This document shows positions 1 to 7,214 of a stretch of DNA of 22,315 nucleotides, in pieces. The position numbers and the translations under genes are program-made. Position 1 is the stretch's first letter. Every line of letters begins with the position of its first letter. Source of the stretch: an uncultured Erysipelotrichaceae bacterium (lineage in GTDB: Bacteria > Bacillota_I > Bacilli_A > RF39 > UBA660); the NCBI GenBank assembly GCA_902803795.1, contig CADCRC010000002.1, positions 1 through 22,315 of the forward strand, read 5' to 3'. Under the pieces are notes generated by a model. The model worked only from the letters and a program-made list of their open reading frames with translations, had not been told where the DNA came from and searched no databases.

Positions 1-623
1 AATATTGTATTTATTTTCATTTGCTTTAACTTTTCTGATGTTTTCCTTCCACACATAAACAAATCTTCTACATCAAGTGGCCAAAGTTTTGTTGCAATCT
101 GTGTTTCCCATAATGTATGAACTTTATCTGGTTTTTCAAAATCTGATGCCATTTTTGCGCATAATTTATTATTTGCTATACCTATGTTTACAGTAAAATT
201 AAATTTGTATTTTATTTCATTTTTTATTTTATATGCAAGATCTACATAGTTATTTTTATCATAGTTTTCTCTTGTCATATCTAAAAAGCATTCATCTATA
301 GAAAATTGTTCTAGTAGAAGAGAATACTGTTTTAGATATTCCATTAGTTCTTTTGATTCTTTTTTATACCATTCAAAGTTGGGTTCATATATTTCTATTT
401 GATTATATTTTTGTTTTGCCTCATAGATTGATTCACCTGTTTTTATTTTATATTTTTTTGCTAATGGTGATTTTGCAAGTACTATTCCATGTCTTTCTTC
501 TTGATTTCCACTTATGATTGATGGTATTTCTCTTATATCTTTATTGTATCCATTGTTTAATAAATATACAGCAGTCCATGATAAAAAAGCATTATTTACG
601 TCTATATGAAATATTGTTTTCAT
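1..623 (-). CDS. dinB: Y-family DNA polymerase IV (DinB type), 3' end cut off
   Basis: My translation from the ATG at 621-623 gives 207 residues before the window edge. It starts with FHIDVNNAFLSW, carrying the first metal-binding Asp of Y-family polymerases, and has FSIDECFLDMT, where the Asp-Glu pair supplies the other catalytic acids. Later come the palm motif NKLCAKMASDFEKPDK and the start of the thumb helix-hairpin-helix. The family inserts nucleotides opposite damaged template. A full protein is usually 350-420 residues, so about half is outside the window. Its ATG overlaps the TGA of the upstream ATPase gene (ATGA), so translation is probably coupled. I see no strong ribosome-binding site of its own. 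Family assignment is firm; its use in this organism (lesion bypass, mutagenesis) is inferred. Confidence 0.92.
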   Translation of the reverse strand, partial: MKTIFHIDVNNAFLSWTAVYLLNNGYNKDIREIPSIISGNQEERHGIVLAKSPLAKKYKIKTGESIYEAKQKYNQIEIYEPNFEWYKKESKELMEYLKQYSLLLEQFSIDECFLDMTRENYDKNNYVDLAYKIKNEIKYKFNFTVNIGIANNKLCAKMASDFEKPDKVHTLWETQIATKLWPLDVEDLFMCGRKTSEKLKQMKINTI

Positions 624-1891
624 TGTATAAAGCTAAATATAGAATATATTGGTATACATCTTATTTCTTTTTTTATTAAAAAATTATCTTCTGAAATTCT
701 ATATGCTCTTGTTGTTGCATATTTTTTTATAAACATTGGCATAGCTTTTGATCTTCCATTTTCTTTCATATAAATTTCTATAGGTATTATTTGACCCATC
801 TTATTCTGAATCACAAAATCTATTTGACCAGTTCCAAAATCTGTATAGTAATAGTATAAAGCATAACCTGCATTAGATAGTGTTAATGCAGTATAGTTTT
901 CATATAATATTTTTTTCAATTCTTCACTTACATAATATTTTCTATAGGTTAATTTCATCATTGTGAATAGAATACCAGTATCTGATAAGTATAATCTAAA
1001 ATTATCTTCTTCTTTATATTTGGATAATGGTGATGCTACATCTTTTAGTTTTCTTGAAATTTTTACAATTTCTATTTCGAGTAATTTATTTATTGCATTA
1101 ACGTAGTCAGATTTTCTTGATTTTGATTCTGCAATGTCATATCTGAATTTCTTATTTTCTTTTAATAGTTGATTTGGTATAGAATCTAGAGCTAGTTCTG
1201 CTCTTTTTGCATCTGTTATTTTTTCTATATTTAAAAATTCTCTTTTATAAATATCTATTATTTTACTTTTTATTGAGTCTTGTTCATATTTATTTGCATT
1301 ATTTATTTTTGCATTTATTACTTCTGGAAATCCTCCTGTTATAATGTAGTCATTAAAATATTCTAAAGCAAGTTTATGAAATGAACATTTTTTTATTTTA
1401 GAAAATGATTCTTTTATTGTAGTACCCAAAGCTCTTTCTCCTATAGCCCACAAATATTCTTCAAAGTCTAAAGTAATCATTTTTTTAAAATTTAATTCTT
1501 CTCCTTTAAATTTAGAAATATTAGAGGTATGATTTGTTATACATATAAAGTGATAACTAATCTTATTGGTACTTATGGTTTTTAAACCTTTAATTATTTC
1601 AAGTGAGTCAAGGTTATCAATTATTATCAATGTGTCTTCTTCTATTATTGTATCTAAAGATAGTACTCCTAATTGGTTTATTATTTTTTCTATACTTCTT
1701 GAATTTTGAAATATTCTTTCTAATTCATAATTCTTATATGCATCAAAGTATACTATATTTTTATAATTCTTTTTTCCAAAGTCAATTATAGAATACGTTT
1801 TTCCTACTTGATGTGGACCATAAATAATTAATGGTCTTCTTAATATATCATTTTTCCATTTAAGTAAAAAATCATCTATTTTTCTTTCCAT
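620..1891 (-). CDS. AAA family ATPase with C-terminal DUF4143 (nuclease-like) domain
   Basis: A 423-residue protein of the widespread AAA_14/DUF4143 group. The P-loop GPHQVGKT lies at residues 25-32, a Walker B-like strand TLIIIDNLD near 87-95, the family signature TGGFPEVI in the middle, and a C-terminal PD-(D/E)XK-like fold with GQIDFVIQ and IPIEIY. Two usual catalytic positions look altered. Relatives normally have Asp-Glu after the Walker B strand where this has Asp-Asn, and Glu-x-Lys in the nuclease motif where this has Glu-Ile-Tyr (E372-Y374). The ribosome-binding site AAAGGAGA precedes the ATG. It has its own promoter and overlaps the polymerase gene downstream by 4 bp. The role of this family is poorly known, and I do not assign a substrate. 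Confidence 0.85.
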   Translation of the reverse strand: MERKIDDFLLKWKNDILRRPLIIYGPHQVGKTYSIIDFGKKNYKNIVYFDAYKNYELERIFQNSRSIEKIINQLGVLSLDTIIEEDTLIIIDNLDSLEIIKGLKTISTNKISYHFICITNHTSNISKFKGEELNFKKMITLDFEEYLWAIGERALGTTIKESFSKIKKCSFHKLALEYFNDYIITGGFPEVINAKINNANKYEQDSIKSKIIDIYKREFLNIEKITDAKRAELALDSIPNQLLKENKKFRYDIAESKSRKSDYVNAINKLLEIEIVKISRKLKDVASPLSKYKEEDNFRLYLSDTGILFTMMKLTYRKYYVSEELKKILYENYTALTLSNAGYALYYYYTDFGTGQIDFVIQNKMGQIIPIEIYMKENGRSKAMPMFIKKYATTRAYRISEDNFLIKKEIRCIPIYSIFSFIQ

Positions 1892-1925
1892 AAAATTGTT
1901 TCTCCTTTACACTTTTCATGATTTA

Positions 1926-1954
1926 AGTATATGTTTTTTTTTAAAATATGTCAA
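1926..1954 (-). promoter_or_regulatory. sigma-A promoter for the ATPase-dinB unit
   Basis: On the minus strand TTGACA (1949-1954) is followed by a 17-bp spacer and TATACT (1926-1931). This is a full -35 match and a five-of-six -10 match at ideal spacing. Predicted transcription starts near 1919, about 28 bases before the ATPase ATG. The -35 overlaps the stop codon of the preceding gene, so the ATPase and polymerase genes can be transcribed apart from it. Confidence 0.8.
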
Positions 1955-2535
1955 TTAATTTCTTGAAATATTTTGATTGCTATCATATAAATATAATTTT
2001 TTGTAGTTACTTTTCCACTTATTTTATTATATTTTTCTTTAAACAAATTTTCTTGTTCTTCTATGTTACCATTTTTAAAATTTTCTTCTATCATATATCT
2101 AATACATCTATCTATTGTATTTTCTGATGTATGATAATTTTTAGCTATAATATTAAATATTTCTTTATTTATTTTTATTTTGTATAATTCTTTTTTAAAT
2201 TCTATTATGTCTTTATAATTTTTTAATTTATTAAATATAATTTTTAATGATTCTATAGTATATTTATATCCTTCTAGATTGTTTTTTATATTTATTAATT
2301 CTAATTCTTTTTTTATTTTTACTTCTAATATTATGTCATCTGGTTGTATTAATTCATCAATTTTATTTATATTTTTTGAAATTTCATCTATTGATATGTA
2401 TATTTTTCCATTAATTTTTTTTACTTCTTTTAATAATAATTCTTTAACTTTAGTATTATATTTAAATTGATATATATTACTATTTTTATCTAAGACTGAT
2501 ACTTTTAACGAATCCCTTAAATATTCTTCATACAT
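1951..2535 (-). CDS. Spo0A C-terminal-domain-like DNA-binding protein without receiver domain
   Basis: The 194-residue product has two parts. Residues 1-85 are unrecognised: basic and acidic, predicted alpha/beta, with an IYISIDEISKNI stretch. Residues 88-194 follow the Spo0A effector domain in order: GYKY (89-92), a helical hairpin, then the helix-turn-helix IIAKNYHTSENTIDRCIRYM (129-148), which parallels Spo0A IAKKFNTTASRVERAIRHAI. After that come GNIEEQENLF and KVTTKNYIYMIAIKI, matching Spo0A GNIDSISSLF and KPTNSEFIAMVADKL. In Spo0A the recognition helix contacts TGTCGAA-type sites. Two recognition-helix arginines are kept, while the first Arg of SRVER is Thr here. The phosphoacceptor receiver domain is absent, so classical phosphorelay control cannot apply. 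The gene lies just after the tpiA terminator, and GGAGAAGG before the ATG acts as the ribosome-binding site. Target and role are unknown. Confidence 0.75.
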   Translation of the reverse strand: MYEEYLRDSLKVSVLDKNSNIYQFKYNTKVKELLLKEVKKINGKIYISIDEISKNINKIDELIQPDDIILEVKIKKELELINIKNNLEGYKYTIESLKIIFNKLKNYKDIIEFKKELYKIKINKEIFNIIAKNYHTSENTIDRCIRYMIEENFKNGNIEEQENLFKEKYNKISGKVTTKNYIYMIAIKIFQEIN

Positions 2536-2547
2536 ATCCTTCTCCGT

Positions 2548-2579
2548 AAAAAACGAAGAATATTTTTATTCTCCGTTTT
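2548..2579 (-). terminator. Intrinsic terminator after tpiA (possible attenuator)
   Basis: Read on the minus strand, a 13-bp stem pairs 2579-2567 with 2562-2550 (one G-U pair), with a four-base AAAA loop, and ends in a run of six T. It begins inside the tpiA stop codon and ends 13 bp before the next ATG. The octamer ACGGAGAA of the first arm is repeated exactly in the next gene's ribosome-binding site (2540-2547), so the central arm could pair with either copy. Confidence 0.85.
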
Positions 2580-3282
2580 AGTCAATAATTTTAATTAATT
2601 CTTTGATTTTTTTAGAATCTAAACTTATAGAGCCTAAAAGATAGCCATCAATTTGATTGCTTTCTAAAAGTTTCTCTATATTATTTAGTCCAACTGATCC
2701 TCCATATAATACTTTATTTTTTGGTAGTAATTCTTTGATTTTTGTAATTACTTTATCTATCTCATCAATTGTTGGAATTATTCCTGTACCTATTGCCCAT
2801 ACTGGTTCATAAGCAATAATTATTTTTTCTTTTTGATTTTCATTTAGATTTATTATTGCAGATTCTATTTCTTCATTTATTATTTTTAAAGTTTGATTGT
2901 TATCTTTTTGTTCTTTAGTTTCTCCTACACATAAAATTGGAATGATTTTTTCTTCATTTAATCTTTCAATCTTATTATGTATGTCTTCATATGATTCAAT
3001 ATTTCTTCTTTCAGAATGACCAATTATACAATATTCAACATTATACGATTTAAGTTGTGATGATGATATTTCACCTGTATGTGCACCATTTATATCTTTA
3101 GAAACATTTTGAGCACCTAATTTTATCATTTTTGTTTTATTTAAATCATATGTTGGAATATTTAAATAACTAGGACATAAAATAATTTTGTTGTCCTTTA
3201 TTTTTATTTCTTTTAATTCTTCAATGTATTTAATAAAATCATCTTTTTCCATATTACTTTTATGATTTAATGCAATTATCAT
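2578..3282 (-). CDS. tpiA: Triosephosphate isomerase
   Basis: This cytosolic TIM-barrel enzyme interconverts dihydroxyacetone phosphate and glyceraldehyde 3-phosphate. Catalytic residues are visible: Lys8 in NHKSN, His89 in IIGHSERR and Glu159 in YEPVWAIGTG, followed by the mobile loop. ILCVGET and the phosphate-binding VLYGGSV are also present. At 234 residues it is a little shorter than the usual ~250. The N-terminal motif is unusual: most TIMs read NWKMN, here Trp is His and Met is Ser. Near the C terminus LLGSISL replaces the common VGGASL. The start overlaps the glycosyltransferase stop as ATGA, with AAGGAG about 10 bases upstream. It is the last gene before the terminator at 2548-2579. 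Confidence 0.97.
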   Translation of the reverse strand: MIIALNHKSNMEKDDFIKYIEELKEIKIKDNKIILCPSYLNIPTYDLNKTKMIKLGAQNVSKDINGAHTGEISSSQLKSYNVEYCIIGHSERRNIESYEDIHNKIERLNEEKIIPILCVGETKEQKDNNQTLKIINEEIESAIINLNENQKEKIIIAYEPVWAIGTGIIPTIDEIDKVITKIKELLPKNKVLYGGSVGLNNIEKLLESNQIDGYLLGSISLDSKKIKELIKIID

Positions 3283-4514
3283 AATAGATCTCTCCTTATC
3301 TTTTTGTCTATTTTTGATACTATTCCAAATCTATCTTCTTTTCTTTTTTCTTTTATAGCATTTAAATATACCTGATATACTTTTTTAGCATATGTTGTAG
3401 TTGAATATTGTTCTGATTGAACTCTAGATTGTGATTCTAATTTTTTTCTTATTTCTTTTTCTTTAATTAGATACAATACTTTTTCAATATAGTCTTTTTT
3501 ATCTTTAAAAAATATTCCTGTTATATTGTCTGTAATCATTGATTTAAATGCTTCATCTTCAATACATAATGGACATAAACTTGAAGCCATTGCTTCAATT
3601 ATAGTTAATCCTTGTGTTTCTGTAGTAGAAGCGGTTGCGAAAAGATTTGATACTTGATAATAATATGGTATTTCTTCCCATTTCACTTTTCCAACTAGTA
3701 ATACATTATCTTTTATTTTTAATTTGTTTATTATTTCAAGATAATTTGATTTATCTGGTCCATCTCCTACAATTAGAAGTTTTATATTTTTATTTTTTTT
3801 AATTAATTCTGCATGTGCTTCTAATAAAAATTCCACATTTTTTTCTTTTCCAAGTCTTCCTACAAAAATTATTACAAAGTCATTTTTGTTTATATTCAAT
3901 GATTTTTTTAATTCTTCAATAGATTTTGTATCTAGATTTTCTTTATAAAATCTTTCTATATCAATTCCTGTTGGAATAATGTGTATATTCTTTTTATAAT
4001 CATATTGTTCTTTAAATAATTTATACATTTTTTCTGTTGGAACAATTAGTTCAGTAGCTGTAGTTTCACAATAAAATTTAGCAATGTATTTTACTGCTTG
4101 TTTTGCTTGTTTATTAAATATTCCGTGTGTTATATAATATACATAATCTTCATACATAGTATGATATGTATGTACTAGTGGTATATTGTATCTTTTAGCA
4201 AATAATCTAGCAAATGTTCCAATAGCAAATTCTGTTTGTGAATGTATTACATCTAAATCCCATTTTTTTATTATCTTTGCTGCTTGAGTTGGATATATTG
4301 TTGTTTGTCTTGAATCATATATCCCTATTGGAATTCCTGGTATTAATAGAAGATGTTCTTCTTCATCATATTTATATTTAAAGCTTTCTAAATTAATACT
4401 TACTACATATACTGTGTGACCTAATCTCTCAAGACCTTCTTTTAACATTACTTCACTTGTAACTAGTCCACTTATATATGGTTTATATGACTCACTAAAT
4501 ATTCCTATTTTCAT
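3279..4514 (-). CDS. GT4-family glycosyltransferase, likely diacylglycerol glucosyltransferase
   Basis: A 411-residue GT-B glycosyltransferase. The N-terminal Rossmann half opens with MKIGIFSESYKPYISGLVTS, carries HSQTEFAIGTFAR (91-103) and VHTYHTMYEDY (114-124). This is the pattern of 1,2-diacylglycerol 3-glucosyltransferases such as the Acholeplasma monoglucosyldiacylglycerol synthase. The C-terminal half has FVGRLGKEKN, IVGDGPD and the retaining-enzyme EX7E motif (E299-E307). Such enzymes bind the cytoplasmic membrane face and add glucose from UDP-glucose to diacylglycerol, making bilayer glycolipid or a lipoteichoic acid anchor. The adjacent flippase-like membrane protein supports a lipid role. 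The start is set by AAGGAGG upstream and lies inside the previous gene (20-bp overlap). Exact acceptor and sugar are inferred. Confidence 0.85.
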   Translation of the reverse strand: MKIGIFSESYKPYISGLVTSEVMLKEGLERLGHTVYVVSINLESFKYKYDEEEHLLLIPGIPIGIYDSRQTTIYPTQAAKIIKKWDLDVIHSQTEFAIGTFARLFAKRYNIPLVHTYHTMYEDYVYYITHGIFNKQAKQAVKYIAKFYCETTATELIVPTEKMYKLFKEQYDYKKNIHIIPTGIDIERFYKENLDTKSIEELKKSLNINKNDFVIIFVGRLGKEKNVEFLLEAHAELIKKNKNIKLLIVGDGPDKSNYLEIINKLKIKDNVLLVGKVKWEEIPYYYQVSNLFATASTTETQGLTIIEAMASSLCPLCIEDEAFKSMITDNITGIFFKDKKDYIEKVLYLIKEKEIRKKLESQSRVQSEQYSTTTYAKKVYQVYLNAIKEKRKEDRFGIVSKIDKKIRRDLL

Positions 4515-5538
4515 CTGTTTTTTCCTCCTTGTTATTCATTTTTGAATCAAATGATAATGTTATTCCTCCTACTATCATTCCTAAATAATATGTAATGAAT
4601 CTATATGCAATTAAAGTAGCTGATAGAACTTTCCCTTTTATAAACATGCCTACAAATTGAGTGTATCCGTATTCTATTCCACCTGTTGCACCAGGTATTG
4701 GTACAAATGAACCTAAAACTTGTGTATATGCACTTGCTGCTATTATTTTTATAGGTGATACTTTTATATCTAAAGAAGTTATTAAAAAAAATGGTATTAT
4801 ATATAAAAAAGTAAGAGATATAAAGTTAAGCATTATTCCCACAAATAATAGTTTTTTATTTTTTCTTATTTTCTTTGCATTTTCATGAAATTCATCTAAT
4901 TTATTAATTATTTTTTTTGAAATTATTTCTTTATCTTTTATGATTTTTATTTTATTTAATATTTTTATTAAAAATAAAATTAATGACTTTGTAAATTTTG
5001 GAGAATATGTGATTAATATTAAAAACACCCCTACTAAAGTATTTATTAAAAAACCTATTCCAACTAGTTTTGATAAAATTGATGATTTAGGAAATAAATC
5101 TAATGAATAATTTAGTATTACAGCTATTATTCCATATATTATTAATGCTGTTTGATAATATATAAAGTTAGATATTGTTACATTAGTTGCTTGTATAATA
5201 CTTAGATTATGTTCTGTTAACATATATACTTGCATTGGTTGTCCACCAGTAGAAAATGGTGTTATACCATTAAAAAACTGTGTTATAAAATTGTGCTTTA
5301 TAGCTTCTTTTAATGATACCTTTTTTGAATTATTTATTGTTATATAAGTTATAAAACCACCTATTGATACAGATAAAATAAAAAAGAAAGAAGATATAAT
5401 AACATATATTGGTTTCATAGTCATTAGTGTTTGTATTGTATTTTGAAAATCATCTTTTAATAAAAAGTATAAAACTATTATTGTTACTATTAAAATTATA
5501 AATGAATTTTGTCTTATCTTTTTTATATCTTTTATCAT
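4495..5538 (-). CDS. Flippase-like / LPG synthase transmembrane-domain protein (UPF0104, YbhN/AglD family)
   Basis: An integral membrane protein of 347 residues with about eight hydrophobic segments. The family signature NGITPFSTGGQPMQVYML lies near residues 90-107 and the second one, PGATGGIEYGY, in the C-terminal half. These belong to the lysylphosphatidylglycerol synthase TM-region family, which includes the flippase domain of MprF and many stand-alone proteins. The soluble aminoacyl-transferase domain of MprF is absent, so lysyl-lipid synthesis is not indicated. Next to a diacylglycerol glucosyltransferase, a role in moving glycolipid across the membrane is reasonable but inferred. The start overlaps the preceding stop (ATGA) and has only a weak ribosome-binding site, suggesting translational coupling. 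Confidence 0.85.
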   Translation of the reverse strand: MIKDIKKIRQNSFIILIVTIIVLYFLLKDDFQNTIQTLMTMKPIYVIISSFFFILSVSIGGFITYITINNSKKVSLKEAIKHNFITQFFNGITPFSTGGQPMQVYMLTEHNLSIIQATNVTISNFIYYQTALIIYGIIAVILNYSLDLFPKSSILSKLVGIGFLINTLVGVFLILITYSPKFTKSLILFLIKILNKIKIIKDKEIISKKIINKLDEFHENAKKIRKNKKLLFVGIMLNFISLTFLYIIPFFLITSLDIKVSPIKIIAASAYTQVLGSFVPIPGATGGIEYGYTQFVGMFIKGKVLSATLIAYRFITYYLGMIVGGITLSFDSKMNNKEEKTDENRNI

Positions 5539-6005
5539 AAAATGTGCACCATCATTTCTTTTTGTTGTTTTTCTTTCATATATATATGATCTTTTTTTTC
5601 TTTTCCTAAATCTTCATATCCTTTTTCTTTTAAATATTTTCTTGTATCATTATTATCATCAGTTTTTATAAATATTTCATAAGTATCTATAATATTAAAT
5701 AAATATTCTTCTATTGATTTTAGGAAAATATCTATCTTATTTTTCTTTGAAAATGAGGCTATTTCAATTGTAGCACATCTAATATCTTTTTTTATACTTA
5801 TTAAACATGCATTTTCTATAGTTTTTTGTTTAGTTTTTAAATAAAGCATTGTTTGAAATTCATTTTTTGTTTGATTTTGAATTTCATTAAAACAGGTTTC
5901 ATTTATTTTTGATGTAAGATTTGTTTTAGTTTTCTGTTCTAATTTTTTTATCAACTCTATATCACTTATATTTTTTTCATTTATGATAGATATATTATTT
6001 ATCAT
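5535..6005 (-). CDS. Small cytosolic protein, possibly a degenerate GNAT acetyltransferase
   Basis: I choose the ATG at 6003-6005 (156 residues) because GAGGTG lies just upstream; an ATG four codons earlier would place that site inside the gene. The product is hydrophilic. The segment ACLISIKKDIRCATIEIASF (two adjacent beta strands), an amphipathic helix and YLKEKGYEDLG near the C terminus resemble the second half of GNAT folds. However, the acetyl-CoA loop (Q/R-x-x-G-x-G/A) is not visible, so catalysis is doubtful. It sits between pgk (19-bp gap) and the flippase gene (4-bp overlap). No specific function is assigned. Confidence 0.6.
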   Translation of the reverse strand: MINNISIINEKNISDIELIKKLEQKTKTNLTSKINETCFNEIQNQTKNEFQTMLYLKTKQKTIENACLISIKKDIRCATIEIASFSKKNKIDIFLKSIEEYLFNIIDTYEIFIKTDDNNDTRKYLKEKGYEDLGKEKKDHIYMKEKQQKEMMVHIL

Positions 6006-6024
6006 TTTGCACCTCATTTTTATT

Positions 6025-7197
6025 TTATTTTTCTATAGATATTATTCCTGGTAATTCTTTTCCTTCTAAAAATTCTAGGGTTGCTCCACCTCCAGTTGAA
6101 GCATGATAAACTTTATCTTTTAAATTTAAAACACTTGCTGCAGCAACAATGTCTCCTCCTCCTAGTATTGTTTTAATTTTATTATTAACAAGATATTCCA
6201 TTATTTCCTTTGTACCTCTAATATATATATTGCTTTCATATACTCCTAAAGGTCCATTCCATACAACTGTTTTTGAATTTTTTAATATTTCTTTATAATT
6301 TTCTATAGTTTTTGTTCCTATATCAAGTCCTATGTATTCAGGTAAAATATTTGATACAGGCATCTCTATTGCGTTTTCATCTTCTAGTGATTTAGCAGCA
6401 TTTGTATCAATTGGTAATACAATTTTTTCATTATAATCTTTTAGCATTCTTCTACAAAATTCTATATTTTCATTATCTACTAGAGATTTTCCAACATTTA
6501 TTCCACATGCAGATAAAAAAGTAAATGACATTGCTCCACCTATTAGAATTTTATCTGCTTTTGTAACAAGATTTTCTATTACTTCAATTTTGTCCGATAC
6601 TTTCGCTCCTCCTAATATTACAACATATGGTCTTTCTGGATTATCTAATTCACTTAGATGTGATAATTCATTTTCTACTAGAAATCCAAATGCTGAAGGT
6701 AAATGTTTAGCTATACCACAATTTGAGGCATGTGCTCTATGTATTGTTCCAAAAGCATCATTTATAAATACATCTCCTAAACTTGCCCAATATGCTCCTA
6801 GTTCTTCTTCATTTGAGCTTTCTTTTTTTCCGTCTAAATCTTCATATCTTGTATTTTGAATAAGTAATACTTCTTTTTCTTTCATATTGTTTATTATGTT
6901 TTCAAGTTGTTCTCCTCTTGTATTACTTGAAAATAAAACTTTTTGATTTAATAATTCACTTAATCTTGGAACAACTATTGATAAATCATTTTTCTTTAAA
7001 TCAGATTTTTCTTTTACTCTTCCTAAATGAGAAAATAAAATTACTTTTGCGTTTTTATCAATTGCATATTTTATTGTTTTTAGTGCTCCTCTTATTCTAC
7101 TATCATCTGTTATTTTACCATCTTTTATAGGAACATTAAAATCTACTCTTATTAATACTTTCTTTGAATTAATATCTAAATCTTTAATTGTTTTCAT
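6025..7197 (-). CDS. pgk: Phosphoglycerate kinase
   Basis: A cytosolic glycolytic enzyme transferring phosphate from 1,3-bisphosphoglycerate to ADP. From the ATG at 7195-7197 it is 390 residues, the normal length. Visible motifs are KKVLIRVDFNVP near the N terminus (substrate binding), a central NDAFGTIHRAHAS, VVILGGAKVSDKI, VWNGPLGVYE, and the C-terminal hinge/nucleotide motif STGGGATLEFLEGKELPGI. An in-frame ATG 30 codons upstream exists, but it lies within the preceding transporter gene and lacks homology; GAGG sits just before the chosen start. It follows the AbgT-family gene by 17 bp and heads the pgk-GNAT-flippase-glycosyltransferase-tpiA segment. gapA is not adjacent. Confidence 0.97.
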   Translation of the reverse strand: MKTIKDLDINSKKVLIRVDFNVPIKDGKITDDSRIRGALKTIKYAIDKNAKVILFSHLGRVKEKSDLKKNDLSIVVPRLSELLNQKVLFSSNTRGEQLENIINNMKEKEVLLIQNTRYEDLDGKKESSNEEELGAYWASLGDVFINDAFGTIHRAHASNCGIAKHLPSAFGFLVENELSHLSELDNPERPYVVILGGAKVSDKIEVIENLVTKADKILIGGAMSFTFLSACGINVGKSLVDNENIEFCRRMLKDYNEKIVLPIDTNAAKSLEDENAIEMPVSNILPEYIGLDIGTKTIENYKEILKNSKTVVWNGPLGVYESNIYIRGTKEIMEYLVNNKIKTILGGGDIVAAASVLNLKDKVYHASTGGGATLEFLEGKELPGIISIEK

Positions 7198-7214
7198 TTT
7201 TTCCTCTTTTCTTT

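Noticed and set aside
4495..6005. Reading TGA as Trp (Mycoplasma code) to join overlapping genes
   Set aside because: The ATGA overlaps at 620, 3279 and 5535 each end a complete protein and start another. Conserved Trp positions use TGG, so TGA is a stop.
6918..7130. Rightward open frames rich in Leu, Phe and Tyr across the leftward genes (for example within pgk, the AbgT gene, parA and mnmG)
   Set aside because: They lie wholly inside well-identified genes on the other strand, have no ribosome-binding sites, and their composition is what antisense of AT-rich coding DNA produces.
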